The notes beneath the pieces were generated by a model. It had not been told where the DNA came from. It was given only the letters and a program-made list of their open reading frames with translations, and made no database searches. From Morella rubra (Eukaryota; Streptophyta; Magnoliopsida; Fagales; Myricaceae), in assembly GCA_003952965.2 (NCBI GenBank), contig CM025854.1:14683572-14747571 (forward strand): a stretch of 64,000 nucleotides of DNA, written 5' to 3'. How positions within the stretch are numbered: position 1 is the stretch's first letter; every line of letters begins with the position of its first letter. Both the position numbers and the translations under genes were made by a program. Below are positions 1 through 11,300 of the stretch, in pieces.

Positions 1-736
1 TTGTCAGCTGATGCATTACACAAAGACCTCAAGGCTTCCCTTTGGCAGCACCTCTGTCCTGGGACAGGATGCGACGCACCCACCACATTAATGCAAAACC
101 ACACTAATTTAAGCCCTCAATCCAACACAGATGTATTGTCTTAAGAATCAAGCCTTATGTGCAACAGTGTTAATGTTGATGCTGAATCAATTCCTCATCA
201 ATTTTTTTAAAGAAAAACAAATATGCTGTCTTCAGAGGAAACAATGATGAGCAACTTAAACTAAGAAACTATTTATAGAGACTAATAATGTGACTGCAAT
301 TCTCTCTTCTAACTCTCATTTCAACTAAAACTAAATATCTCAAGACAAGTAGATGGCAACTACTACGATTCTCGGAAATTGCATATTGATTCCATCAAAT
401 GACTTCAAAAGTCTCACTCAATATGATTCTTAGGTCCCACTGTATAGAATTAGAAGTAGAAGCCACCTATATGACTACGGGCATCAGGGTGATATCTTTG
501 CTAGTTATTCAATGGGCTGTGGATGTATAATGACTTGTGAAGGATTAACATTTTATTGAACACTGTAACATTTATATACAAGCTAAAGAGAGAGATTAGA
601 ACTGAAATACAATTTGAATTTCAATTCAGATAACTTGAAACCGTTTTGTACTCCGTTGCTAAACTATAGGAGTAAAAGAAGGTGAGCTGTTGTCGACTCA
701 GGAAGATTGTCGAAGAAGAATCCGTCATGTGCTACC
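1..736. other. Contig end left of the gap, no gene seen
   Basis: AT-rich, non-coding-looking sequence ending at the run of Ns. There is no convincing exon, transposon end or RNA gene. It does not match the palindrome arm that begins after the gap, so it probably belongs to a different contig joined by scaffolding. Confidence 0.6.
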
Positions 737-1736
737 NNNNNNNNNNNNNNNNNNNNNNNNNNNNNNNNNNNNNNNNNNNNNNNNNNNNNNNNNNNNNNNN
801 NNNNNNNNNNNNNNNNNNNNNNNNNNNNNNNNNNNNNNNNNNNNNNNNNNNNNNNNNNNNNNNNNNNNNNNNNNNNNNNNNNNNNNNNNNNNNNNNNNNN
901 NNNNNNNNNNNNNNNNNNNNNNNNNNNNNNNNNNNNNNNNNNNNNNNNNNNNNNNNNNNNNNNNNNNNNNNNNNNNNNNNNNNNNNNNNNNNNNNNNNNN
1001 NNNNNNNNNNNNNNNNNNNNNNNNNNNNNNNNNNNNNNNNNNNNNNNNNNNNNNNNNNNNNNNNNNNNNNNNNNNNNNNNNNNNNNNNNNNNNNNNNNNN
1101 NNNNNNNNNNNNNNNNNNNNNNNNNNNNNNNNNNNNNNNNNNNNNNNNNNNNNNNNNNNNNNNNNNNNNNNNNNNNNNNNNNNNNNNNNNNNNNNNNNNN
1201 NNNNNNNNNNNNNNNNNNNNNNNNNNNNNNNNNNNNNNNNNNNNNNNNNNNNNNNNNNNNNNNNNNNNNNNNNNNNNNNNNNNNNNNNNNNNNNNNNNNN
1301 NNNNNNNNNNNNNNNNNNNNNNNNNNNNNNNNNNNNNNNNNNNNNNNNNNNNNNNNNNNNNNNNNNNNNNNNNNNNNNNNNNNNNNNNNNNNNNNNNNNN
1401 NNNNNNNNNNNNNNNNNNNNNNNNNNNNNNNNNNNNNNNNNNNNNNNNNNNNNNNNNNNNNNNNNNNNNNNNNNNNNNNNNNNNNNNNNNNNNNNNNNNN
1501 NNNNNNNNNNNNNNNNNNNNNNNNNNNNNNNNNNNNNNNNNNNNNNNNNNNNNNNNNNNNNNNNNNNNNNNNNNNNNNNNNNNNNNNNNNNNNNNNNNNN
1601 NNNNNNNNNNNNNNNNNNNNNNNNNNNNNNNNNNNNNNNNNNNNNNNNNNNNNNNNNNNNNNNNNNNNNNNNNNNNNNNNNNNNNNNNNNNNNNNNNNNN
1701 NNNNNNNNNNNNNNNNNNNNNNNNNNNNNNNNNNNN
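737..1736. other. Assembly gap of exactly 1000 N
   Basis: An uninterrupted run of N of exactly 1000 bases, the usual fixed-size placeholder between scaffolded contigs. True size and content are unknown. The left arm of the giant inverted repeat starts at the first base after it, which matters for judging whether that repeat is real. Reading frames that cross the gap are meaningless. Confidence 0.98.
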
Positions 1737-2476
1737 TTAGATAGGGTTTAAAACATTGTAATTTTAAAATACGGCTTAAACCTTTTTTTGTACCCATTAT
1801 TTTAGAATGTTGTAATTTTATTTTAGATGAATGTTTTTATTATTTTAGATGAATTTATTTTATTTTATTTATTGTTAATTTATGATGTATAACAAAAAAT
1901 TTTGTGCAAAATTCGATGCAAAATGCTTGAAGGCAAAAAAAAAATCTAGCCAAAAAAGGCCACATCAGGAAACCAGAATTTAGAACCAGATATTTGATTC
2001 CGGTAAGTATGGAATCGGAAACGGAATAAGTCATTCCGGTTCTATTCATTCATGTACTCACCCTTATCAGTTATGTTAGGGCTCGATCAGATGTCTCTGA
2101 CGGGTTCGAAACTGAATAACCTGTCAATTTGTTTTCTCATTTCTTTTCACCCCCTTTTTTCAAAATTGAACTGGTGATGAGAGAAACACTGAGCTAAGAG
2201 GAGGGGTATTTTTGTAATTGAATGACCCATGTTTATATAAAAGCTAATTAAAATATGGTTGTATTAGCCTCAAGGGCAAAATTGTAATCTAACATTGATA
2301 GTAGTCACATGAAAAGCACATTTTGATTAAATACATCTAAATTGATGTCCAAGTACGGTATAGGGTACAAATCAAAATAATGTAAAGCTCTATAGACTCA
2401 ATGTCTCAAAAATAATACATCAGGTGTAATGTGTCAACACTCCATACATAAAAGATGCAAAGTTTATTTAATCCTT
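1737..2476. mobile_element. Truncated MULE-like TIR element (left-arm copy)
   Basis: Left-arm counterpart of the TIR element at 56681-59423, cut off by the contig start. It contains the outer terminal repeat (about 2250-2476) and part of the nested hAT-like element, whose end lies near 2065 followed by atcagtt, the same target duplication seen on the right arm. It is non-autonomous, with no transposase domain visible. Confidence 0.65.
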
Positions 2477-2519
2477 TTTGAAAAAAAAATTATTTTTCGA
2501 TTTTTTCTGGTTTTAAAAG

Positions 2520-2707
2520 TAAGAAGGAAAGAAAAAGTTGAGTGCATCTGTTTGTTTTCTTATCAAGACGTATGTAACAACTAATCTTATCGAATTGGTT
2601 TTATTGTACTTTTGTCGCTTTTGTAGAGCTGGTGCTTTTGCTACTATGAAGTTTCGAGTACCACTATTGGAATCTAATTGCTCAAATTTAATTATGAGGA
2701 TTTCATT
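2520..2707 (+). pseudogene. LACS intron 1 fragment (second LACS copy, left arm)
   Basis: Matches LACS intron 1 at about 8568-8756 with scattered substitutions. It is the intronic part of a second, truncated LACS copy whose exon 1 and promoter lie beyond the transposon stack (seen only on the right side, 59424-62510). It carries no exon itself. The match stops abruptly at an LTR-like boundary at 2708. The open frame here is intronic and is not a gene. Confidence 0.8.
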
Positions 2708-3240
2708 TGTTGGGAAAGCGGCACGAAAATTAAAGAAAAGAACACCAAGAATTTATGTGGTTCGGCCCCCAATCCGGCCTACGTCCACCCCAGAGCAATT
2801 TTATTAAGAACACTTAAGAAAATCACTCTACCCGCCCAATAAAATAGCCACACCATGCTCTTTCTCTTTTTCTCTCTCTCTGCCCAATACTCACGTGCAA
2901 TTTACTCTTATAACATAAGCCTCTATTTATAGGAAAAGATACAAAGAGAAAATCCTAAATTTGGAGTGAAGAGAAAGTAAACTTCGTCTACAATTTACTA
3001 GACGTTAAGGAGGTCCGGTTCCAAACACGAAGAAGATAATGTTGAGTCAGGAACAAGAATGTAGGCTGATGTCCCATTTCGATTATGGCATATTTATTAA
3101 TGCATGCATCTATTTTGGCAGTTCATTTGCTTTAACGGGGAGCCAAGCCCCTCGACGAATACCAGCAGCTAGTCCAAAGATCGAATGGCCTCGAGTACAC
3201 TCGACCCGTAATGATAGGAGGGTTCCATTTCACCCATGAA
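2708..3240 (+). mobile_element. LTR-type retroelement fossil, fragment (left arm)
   Basis: Begins tgttgggaaagc exactly where the LACS intron match breaks off and contains a TATA-like segment (ctatttatagg) near 2923. This looks like a solo or partial LTR. No internal coding domains are visible and the far end is uncertain. It marks the truncation point of the second LACS copy. Family not determined. Confidence 0.35.
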
Positions 3241-3270
3241 TGGTCAATGAATGTCCATAGTGCTCACATA

Positions 3271-3505
3271 TGTTAGAGATAATATCATAATCAAATCTTA
3301 AAGATTTAATATGATATTATGGTTATCACAATATCAAATATTTGATATCGTTATGAAGATTCAAATTTTCAATGTAGAGATTCAAATTTAAATATATGAA
3401 TATTTTCCTATTATGTTTTGTATTGTTTCTATAAATAAAGACTTTCAACTTGTAATCTATATGCACTCGTAATACAAAATATTGTCATAGGGCTTTCACA
3501 ATGAA
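3271..3505 (+). mobile_element. Small LTR-like fossil (left arm)
   Basis: AT-rich unit starting tgttagagataa, with a TATA-like ctataaataaag near 3430 and an end near the ttcaca at about 3501. The layout resembles a solo LTR of a Copia-type element. No flanking duplication could be confirmed and there is no coding content, so this is tentative. Confidence 0.35.
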
Positions 3506-4042
3506 TGTAAGTCTTATAGACCGAACCACTTAAGTTGGATAGTTCAATAGTTGAAAGTTCACATTTCTAATATATTTGGAGACAATTGGCAACGAATCTC
3601 TAGGTAATCACTAAAACTATTGTCCATTTTGTCACGCCTCGCTCCTGTATTTACCTCTAAGCTTTATTTATAATAATAAAAATGCCCAATTTTATTAATG
3701 ACCATGAACATTTTATAATATCTTTATATTTTTTAGCATTGTCTGATTTTATATATATATATATATATATGGATGCTAATGATTGAGATATTAGTAGCTT
3801 TGAAAGAAAAAAAAATTGTAAAAAGAAAATGTTTATAATTTTTCAATACTTATAATTATGCATGTTGTAATGTCATAGAAATCAATGCAAAATGATTAGA
3901 TGAAAAAATTTATTAAATGCTGAAAAGGTTTTTATTGTTAGGAAACATGTTTGAATGAATAAATTGAAATGAACAAATATATAGAACTGAAAACAGTAAA
4001 ATTTACTATAAGCTGTAATATATGGAAAAGGGGAAAAAAAAA

Positions 4043-4683
4043 GGCAAAATTGCACCGAGGGCCTGTGGTATCACAAAGTTGCAATTAAGCCCCTGAGGTA
4101 ACGATTTAGACATTTGACTCCCTGAGGTATTGGGTTTTTAAAAAACAAGTCCATCCGTCTATTTCCGTCCCAACACGTTAATGGCAATTCCATGTCAAGC
4201 CTATCACGTCACGCCACATATGCTGTCTTGCTGAATCACCCCTAAATTGCCATGTTAGCGCTGACCCACTCATTCACTAACGCCACATCAGCGCCTAATC
4301 AGCGACGACGTCGTCTAGCTCTCAATCAAAACTCATTATCTTTGCTGAGTTATTTTGATCGAGATTCCAAAGGGGGGCAGTCGGCTAATGGGTTTTGACT
4401 GAGAGCTAGACAACGTCGTCACTGATTAGGCGCTGATGTGGCGTTAGTGAATGAGTGGGTCAACATTGATATGGCAATTTAGGGGTGATTCAGCAAGACG
4501 GAACATGTGGCGCGACGTGATAGGCTTGACGTGGAATTACCGTTAACGTGTTGGGACGGAAATAGACGGATGAGCTTATTTTTTAAAAAATCAATACCTC
4601 AGGCAGTCAAATGTCTAAATCATTACCTCAGGGGCTTAATTGCAACTTTGTGATACCACAGGGGCCCTTGGTGCAATTTTGCC
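4043..4683. mobile_element. Fold-back Mutator-like MITE (left arm)
   Basis: 641 bp made almost entirely of two long inverted halves, starting ggcaaaattgcacc and ending ggtgcaattttgcc, with a centre near 4363. Both ends are flanked by nine A residues, which fits the 9-bp target duplication of Mutator-like elements, though a homopolymer duplication is weak evidence. No transposase is visible, so it is non-autonomous. It lies about 3.6 kb upstream of LACS. The halves are close to identical, suggesting a fairly recent insertion. Confidence 0.8.
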
Positions 4684-6777
4684 AAAAAAAAATGGAACAG
4701 TGAGAACCGAGAATAATATTACTCCCTGTAGTGTATGAGTACGCAGACTAATTAATTCAACCACTAATTCATTGCAGACACGATCGGTTTTCAACTAAAA
4801 AAAATAGTTAAAAATATTAACACGAGTATATATATATATATTTGGTTTCCGTCGTGGATATCAGTCCGTACTCAGTTCGCTGAAACTATACTATAAGACA
4901 TGCCGATATATGTACGATCTAGATAGAGTGAACGTCGACAGGCTAGCTTGATCTTTGTTGTCAAACTACTAACATAGATAAATCTACCATGCACGTCTCC
5001 GGGTCCTCATAGGAGCATTAATTAATATCCTCTATGCTATATATGCACTAATCCTACTCCAATAAGTTTTTTTTTTCTAAGCCTAATCCAATAAGTTTAA
5101 TTGCATATGGAAATATATCGACACAGTAGATGTGTTATGCCACTTCTACCTTAATTTCTCTTCTTCTTTTTTTTTTATTCTTCTTTTCGCGTAATTATAT
5201 GTTGGAGTTCGTTAAATTAATTGGAACAACGTAGTTGGATACGAATGACTCACTATGTTCAAGCTTTTAATTAATTCTTACATTACTTATAATCAAGGCC
5301 TTATAATTGTGCATCTTACATAACAACCACTTATAATTGTGTGCCTCATGATATACTACACGCAGAAGAATAAATGATCAGAAATAATATTCAATGACTT
5401 TTAATTTAATTGGAAAGAGCAGGTAACCCAATGTTAGACAGGGATGAAAGTGTAAAAGACTAGAGATTTTTGGATTGAACCCTCAGCCTCTTAAGATCGT
5501 TGCATTTTCATTAGGTACAGTGATGGTTCAATTTTTTTTTTGTTTAGTAACTATAATTTAATCTGAACATTCTGTCGTGAGTAAGAATCTCTATAATTAA
5601 ACTTAAGGGTAGTCATCTCACCCTTTTGATAAGAAGACGACAGATCAAAGTAACTTAAAATAAGTACTTAAATATAGAAAATGAAAACATAATAATAACA
5701 CAAAAATGTATATATACTGTGGACAGTAACCTATCATGATTTGTGAAAACGACCCTGACTATATTCCTCCTGAATATCGTTGACTATCTCTTTGCATTGT
5801 AAAGTAAGATATTTTTGGACTTAAAAACTTTGCCGTATATATATTATTTGGGTTTACGCCTGCCTGCCTGCCTGTCTTATAAAGCGAACTAGAGCTCAAA
5901 TACTTAATTGTTGAAGTTTCACGCGTACGATAAATTCCACTTCTAAATTTAAACATTAATGTTGTTGGATGCGCGCGAATTACTCGCTACGTTCAAGCTT
6001 CGAAATTAAATATCCTTCTGGCTTAGAAAAAAATAATAATAATATCCTTCTGTTCCCTATCAAAGCCTTATATTTTTTAGTTTTTTTTTTTTTTTTTTTC
6101 TAGCATGTATCCTTGCGTAACAAAATTGCACATACTTGTAATTGTACGCCTCGAGATTCACGATAACATATCAGCATATATACTAAAAACTAATTGGAAA
6201 GAGACTGGACTGGGTCCAACTAGCTAGCGGATAAATTCTAATTGGAACAGCTAGAGTCAGAATTTCCCAGGTAAGCGTCCCTATTCAAATATATATATAT
6301 ATACTGTGACACTAATCTATTGAATTTGTTTATTAACTCATCGTTGCTATGTATACTTAGAATTATAAAACGATATTTTTGGATTTGCTGTTCTTGGGAA
6401 ATCCGACGTGATCTATGTTGCCATATTCTTTGGTTTAACGAACACCTGTCTTATTCTTTGTAAACCGTTGAATAACGCAACTTGAGTATATCTAAAACTA
6501 CCGAGTTCGCAAGAACGTGTCTGCATAATTTCCTTTGCCTTTGAAACAAAATAAATTTTTTTTTTTTTTTTTTGGTAACGAAAGAAATTTATGCAAGGTC
6601 TCGGACCTAAACAATAAGTGAGAAATGTCACATAATGACACAGCTGACAGTTTAATCTCTCTCTCATTGCATGAACATCAACAGTATTGAAATAACTTTT
6701 AATGTAAGGTGGAGGATGAGACAAAGAAGCAATATTGCATTAAAGCATAAAGGCCAAATTGTTAAAACAAAAAACAC

Positions 6778-6843
<66 letters not shown>

Positions 6844-8200
6844 TCTCAGCAGTTTGCTTTTCTTATGTAGCGGCGGAAGTTCCAAGGATATATATTATAT
6901 ATTTATGAGATTATCATGTCATCAACCTTCTGACCAAAAAACATGCGAGATGAACAATACAAAGTACTCCACTAATATAGGCTTTAATTTAAAAGGCAGG
7001 CCGATCGAGAGTACATGGAAAAAAATTATTTATTTTCCCACTAGAGATTATTAAATCGTTTTCTGAGTTTAAGTCGATCTTCAATTTCTTGAACCAAGTT
7101 AATTCAATACGGGAATTAATTACCAAAGAGTTTTAGAAGTTGAAAATACGGGTCTACTCACGGGTATACTCCTTGCTAACCGGACCTAGTGGGGTTGAGT
7201 TCCTTATGAGATTGGCTTATTCTGCAGGTATCTTGAACGTGTTCATGAAAAAGGCATGCACAAAGTGTCTTTGTAGCACGGAAACGTGGAGTTATTTTCT
7301 TATTTTATATATATACTTCATTTTTATTTTTATTTCTTTTAGCGAAGTACGTGAATAATAATAAATAATATGAGTGTCTGCCTCAGCGTGCAAAGCACGC
7401 ATTTTATTATTAGTATAATATATGAACTACTAAATAATATCCTGCAGATTTATTAGAGGATTTTTCACCAGTCAATGTCTGTAAAATCGCGTATTAAATT
7501 TAATGGGACAATTAATAGATATTATATGTATAATGGAATATAATTAAGTCTACTTGTACTACTACGTCAATACCTATATGTATTTCGTAATTTTTTTAAA
7601 AGCCTAACAACACGATATGTATTTTGAAGAAAATTAACCATTTTACAATATGATGTCAAATATGTACGTAATAATAAGCCATGCATTTGGCAACTTTAGA
7701 CTAACCTAAGATTATGAGTAAATCCGGCTATGTAGAGAATATATATAATGTGTTTCTTTATTTTAAAGAGTGTTTTTATCACATTATTTTTTAATATAAA
7801 CCAAAACATTAGTTAAATTTTGAAGCATAAAATAATCTTGGATTTGAAAATTGATAATTTCAGCTCAAAATATGCTGTAATTAGGTGATGGCACACGGGA
7901 AGATGATCAATTGATTTATTTCTATTGATGCAGCTCTGCGCTCTGATCCAAAATCAGGTGAAATCAGACGGTGAAGAACGATCGATTTCAAAATTTTCCA
8001 CTCTGTCAAGATATGGAACTCATCAGTTCAGTTGACCATCGTTAACCCCATAAAAGCTCTCAGGAAAAATAAAAAATAAAAAACACAAAAGAAAAAAAAA
8101 GGTAAAAAAGAAGAAAAGTCGTATTAAGTATAAACCAACTCTGCCACTCCGGCTACTCTCAGCCAACTTAATTTCTTAATTCTAATTCTGTTCTTATTGT
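4684..8200. other. LACS upstream region, no gene seen
   Basis: About 3.5 kb of AT-rich intergenic DNA. It holds a (CAGG)n-like run near 5865, a CA/TA microsatellite at 6780-6840 and a short perfect hairpin at 7387-7401. Most of it is duplicated, more diverged, at 59620-62510. The open frames here, including one that translates the CA/TA repeat, have no coding character. Confidence 0.7.
6779..6840 (+). repeat. (CA)n(TA)n microsatellite
   Basis: A pure CA run followed by a long pure TA run. The mirror site on the right arm (about 52353-52382) keeps the CA/GT part but has almost no TA part, a difference of about 35 bases between the arms. This is one of the clearest length polymorphisms between them. 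Confidence 0.95.
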
Positions 8201-8218
8201 TCTCTCTCTCTCAATGCA

Positions 8219-8225
8219 TATAAAT
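8219..8225 (+). promoter_or_regulatory. TATA box of LACS (left arm)
   Basis: tataaat lies about 95 bases upstream of the LACS start codon. It is followed by a CT-rich then GA-rich leader, as is common in plant 5' UTRs. The same motif is kept upstream of the right-arm gene and of the partial third copy. Confidence 0.6.
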
Positions 8226-8319
8226 TCGCATCTCTCTTTGAGAGTCACAGCGTGATCGCTCGGATTATTGAGATTGTTGCTTCAAACAGAGAGAGATAGA
8301 GAGAGAGAGAGAGTTGAGA

Positions 8320-11300
8320 ATGGCACAGAAGAGTTATATAATGGAGGTGGAGAAGGCAAAGGAGGCCAAGGGTGGTAGGCCTTCGGTGGGACCAGTTTAC
8401 CGCAACATTCACTCGAAGGAGCCCTCGGCTGAAGGCTTGGATAGTTGCTGGGATTTGTTCCGGTACGAACTTATTTATTTAGACTTCGTTTCGGGCAATG
8501 AAAAGACTTTCTTTTTAAAAAAATTATTTCTCTGTTACTTTTTTCGGTTTTTTCTGGTTTTCAAAGTAAGAAGGAAAGAAAAAGTTGAGTGCATCTGTTT
8601 GTTTTCTCATCAGGACGTATGTAACGACGAATCTTATCGAATTCGTTTTGTTGTACTTTTGTCGCTTTTGTAGAGCTGGTGCTTTTGCTACTATGAAGTT
8701 TCGAGTACCACTATCGGAATCTAGTTGCTCAAATTTAATTCTGAGGATTTCATTTGTATATTCGATGAACTATATTGTTTTTGAAGGGGGGTGGGAGTGG
8801 TTTTGTTACTGAACCAGATCAAATTGCTGGATTAAAAGAAAAATTAAGAACCATGCTAAAATGAACTGTTCGTTTTGTGCATGTGCTTTAGCTTTTATGC
8901 TCCTTTCCCAGAGCTGTTAGTTTTATTGACAACTATATAGTCGGTTTGCTCAAATTTAATCTGTGCATGTTTAATGTCCTGGACACGGGACGTATATTTT
9001 GTTGGTTCAGCCTTCCCATAATATACTGCAAGTTTGCAACAGCCGTTATAGAAGACTGAGAAATCGAAAGAGGAATAAATTTAGTTCCTTCTAAAAATCA
9101 TAACCCCAGGAATATTTTTGTGCACTTGTTCCAGCACGAGCGTCGAGAGATTTCCGGGGAATCCAATGCTTGGTCGTCGTGAAATTGTGGATGGGAAGGT
9201 GAATAGATCTTTAGTCTACGTATTTCTGTCTCTCTGTGGATTACCTTTGCTACTCTACGACCTCTTTTGACTTATGAGCTAAACTGAAATGTTGTGGATC
9301 ATACCTTTTCAGGCTGGTAAATATGTGTGGCAAACTTACAAAGAAATATACGACTTGGCAATTAAAGTTGGAAATGCTCTCCGAAGTTCTGGTGTTGAGG
9401 AAGTAAGTCTACTATCTCTCGTCATTGAAATATACTATCCAGCAATACTTTACTTGAAGTACCCTCCTAAGCGACTTCCCTGTTTTTTGTTGCTGGATTG
9501 TAGGGAGCAAAATGCGGTATTTTTGGTATCAACTGTCCCCAGTGGGTTATAAGCATGGAGGTCAGTTCTTTTTTTTTCCTTGATTTTTTCCCTTGTTTCA
9601 TTCATGACAGAAGATATATCTTCCAATAAATGTCAGAGTAAAAGGAAAAGGCTTGGGGAGGGGGGGTGTGGGCTCCAATTTCTATGTTTTATAATTGCTC
9701 GATGTTTATGGCCGTTATCTTTCAGTCCTTAAAGATATTGGTTTATGCTAAAATGTTTTCTTATGGTTCACTTTTTTTTCAGTTTCTTTTGCTATAAAAG
9801 TTCCTACTTGAAGCCCTTTCTAATCTCCATTCAGTTTTAACTGTTATAAAGCATCGACCTAAGTCGCATGTTTAATGTCTGGTTTTTATTCATGTTAATG
9901 ATGTCCTCTGTTGCTTAGTTGTCTTGGACTTTTATTGGTCCTAAGATCTTGTGCTTTTTCACTGGAATATTTTAATTGACTTGGAAATACTCATGCAGGC
10001 CTGCAATGCTCATGCTTTTTCTTGTGTTCCTTTATATGACACTTTAGGTAAGCATTATTCGAAATTGATATGCAATTCCTTTAAAGGTTTTCATCGTATA
10101 ATTCATGTCTGATAGTCTGTTTTACATAAGTTGTTTAATGTTCTCTCCAAAATCCAAATCTGTAAATCCATTCACCTTAAATCTTAAGTTTCTTGTCAAA
10201 TACAGTGTTTACGACTGCTGATTTGTTGTTTAGGTTTTGGTGCTGTGGAATTTATTATATGCCATGCAGAGATTTCAGTTGTGCTTGCAGAAGAGAAAAA
10301 AATTCCTGAGGTATGTTTTTTATGTGCCTACATTTGTGTTTCTGACTCAAGTTGTGTTGGGTTCAGTGGAAGATACTGTAATCATTCTAAACTTAGGTGA
10401 TGTTTGGCAACACCCAAAATTCTCACTGTTTACAGAATTTTTTTGAATTTTCAAAACTTAGCCAAACAAGAAAGTGAAATCTTGGTCGATTTTTTTTTTT
10501 TTAATTTTCAAAATCCCCGTCAACTCATTCTATCTACACTTTTTCCCAAATTCTAATAAGACTCAATATTCTACTAAACAACTTTTCACAAACCCCATAA
10601 AAGTGAAACTCTAAAAATTCTCTTAAAATTGAAATAATAAAAAATTTTGACATGCCAAATATCACTTTAGTGTTACTGGAAACGTTCTCCTTCAGTTGAT
10701 AAGTCCTATAATAGTGCAAAGTTGGAGGGGTTTTGGGAAATTTCACCATTTTTATATGTTAAGAAGGTTCTTTCTACTTTGTCCTTTCAGGTGTTGAAAA
10801 CATTGCCCAACACAGCTAAGTGTCTCAAAAGTAAGTTAAACTTTGCTTTTGGATTCCTTTGTTTATATTCATGCCAATACGATTTACATATTTTATTTTG
10901 TAGGAATTGTGAGCTTTGGCAAGGTTACACCTGAACAAAGGGAGGAAGTTGAGAAGTTTGGGCTAGCAATAAATTCATGGGCTGAATTTTTGCAACTGGT
11001 AGCTTATTTTATTTTATGTTTATGTTTTTGAGGGTTTATACAGTTGTTATGATTGAGAACATTGATAAAAGGAAACAATCTTTCTATATCATGCGCAGTA
11101 TAAATCATCATGTTGTGGACGTAGTGTATGACTATCTCCATAAGTTACTTGCTCTTGGAGACATTATTTGGAAGAGACTGAAAATGATTAGGTTATATCT
11201 TTCCAATTGTGTTTTTTTTTTCTGCATTTGAGATTGTTAACGTATAGTCTAATGGTCATTGTTTTCCATGGACATGTTTGAAACTGATACTTGTTCCAGG

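Noticed and set aside
664-1797. Four long open frames of 345-377 codons
   Set aside because: They consist almost wholly of N bases from the scaffold gap.
3750-3772. Possible CRISPR or regular spaced repeat
   Set aside because: Only a short TA microsatellite; there are no spaced repeats of that kind anywhere in the window, which is plant DNA.
6671-7054. 127-residue frame with a THTH/IYIY stretch
   Set aside because: It is a translation of the CA/TA microsatellite, and the mirror arm lacks most of it.
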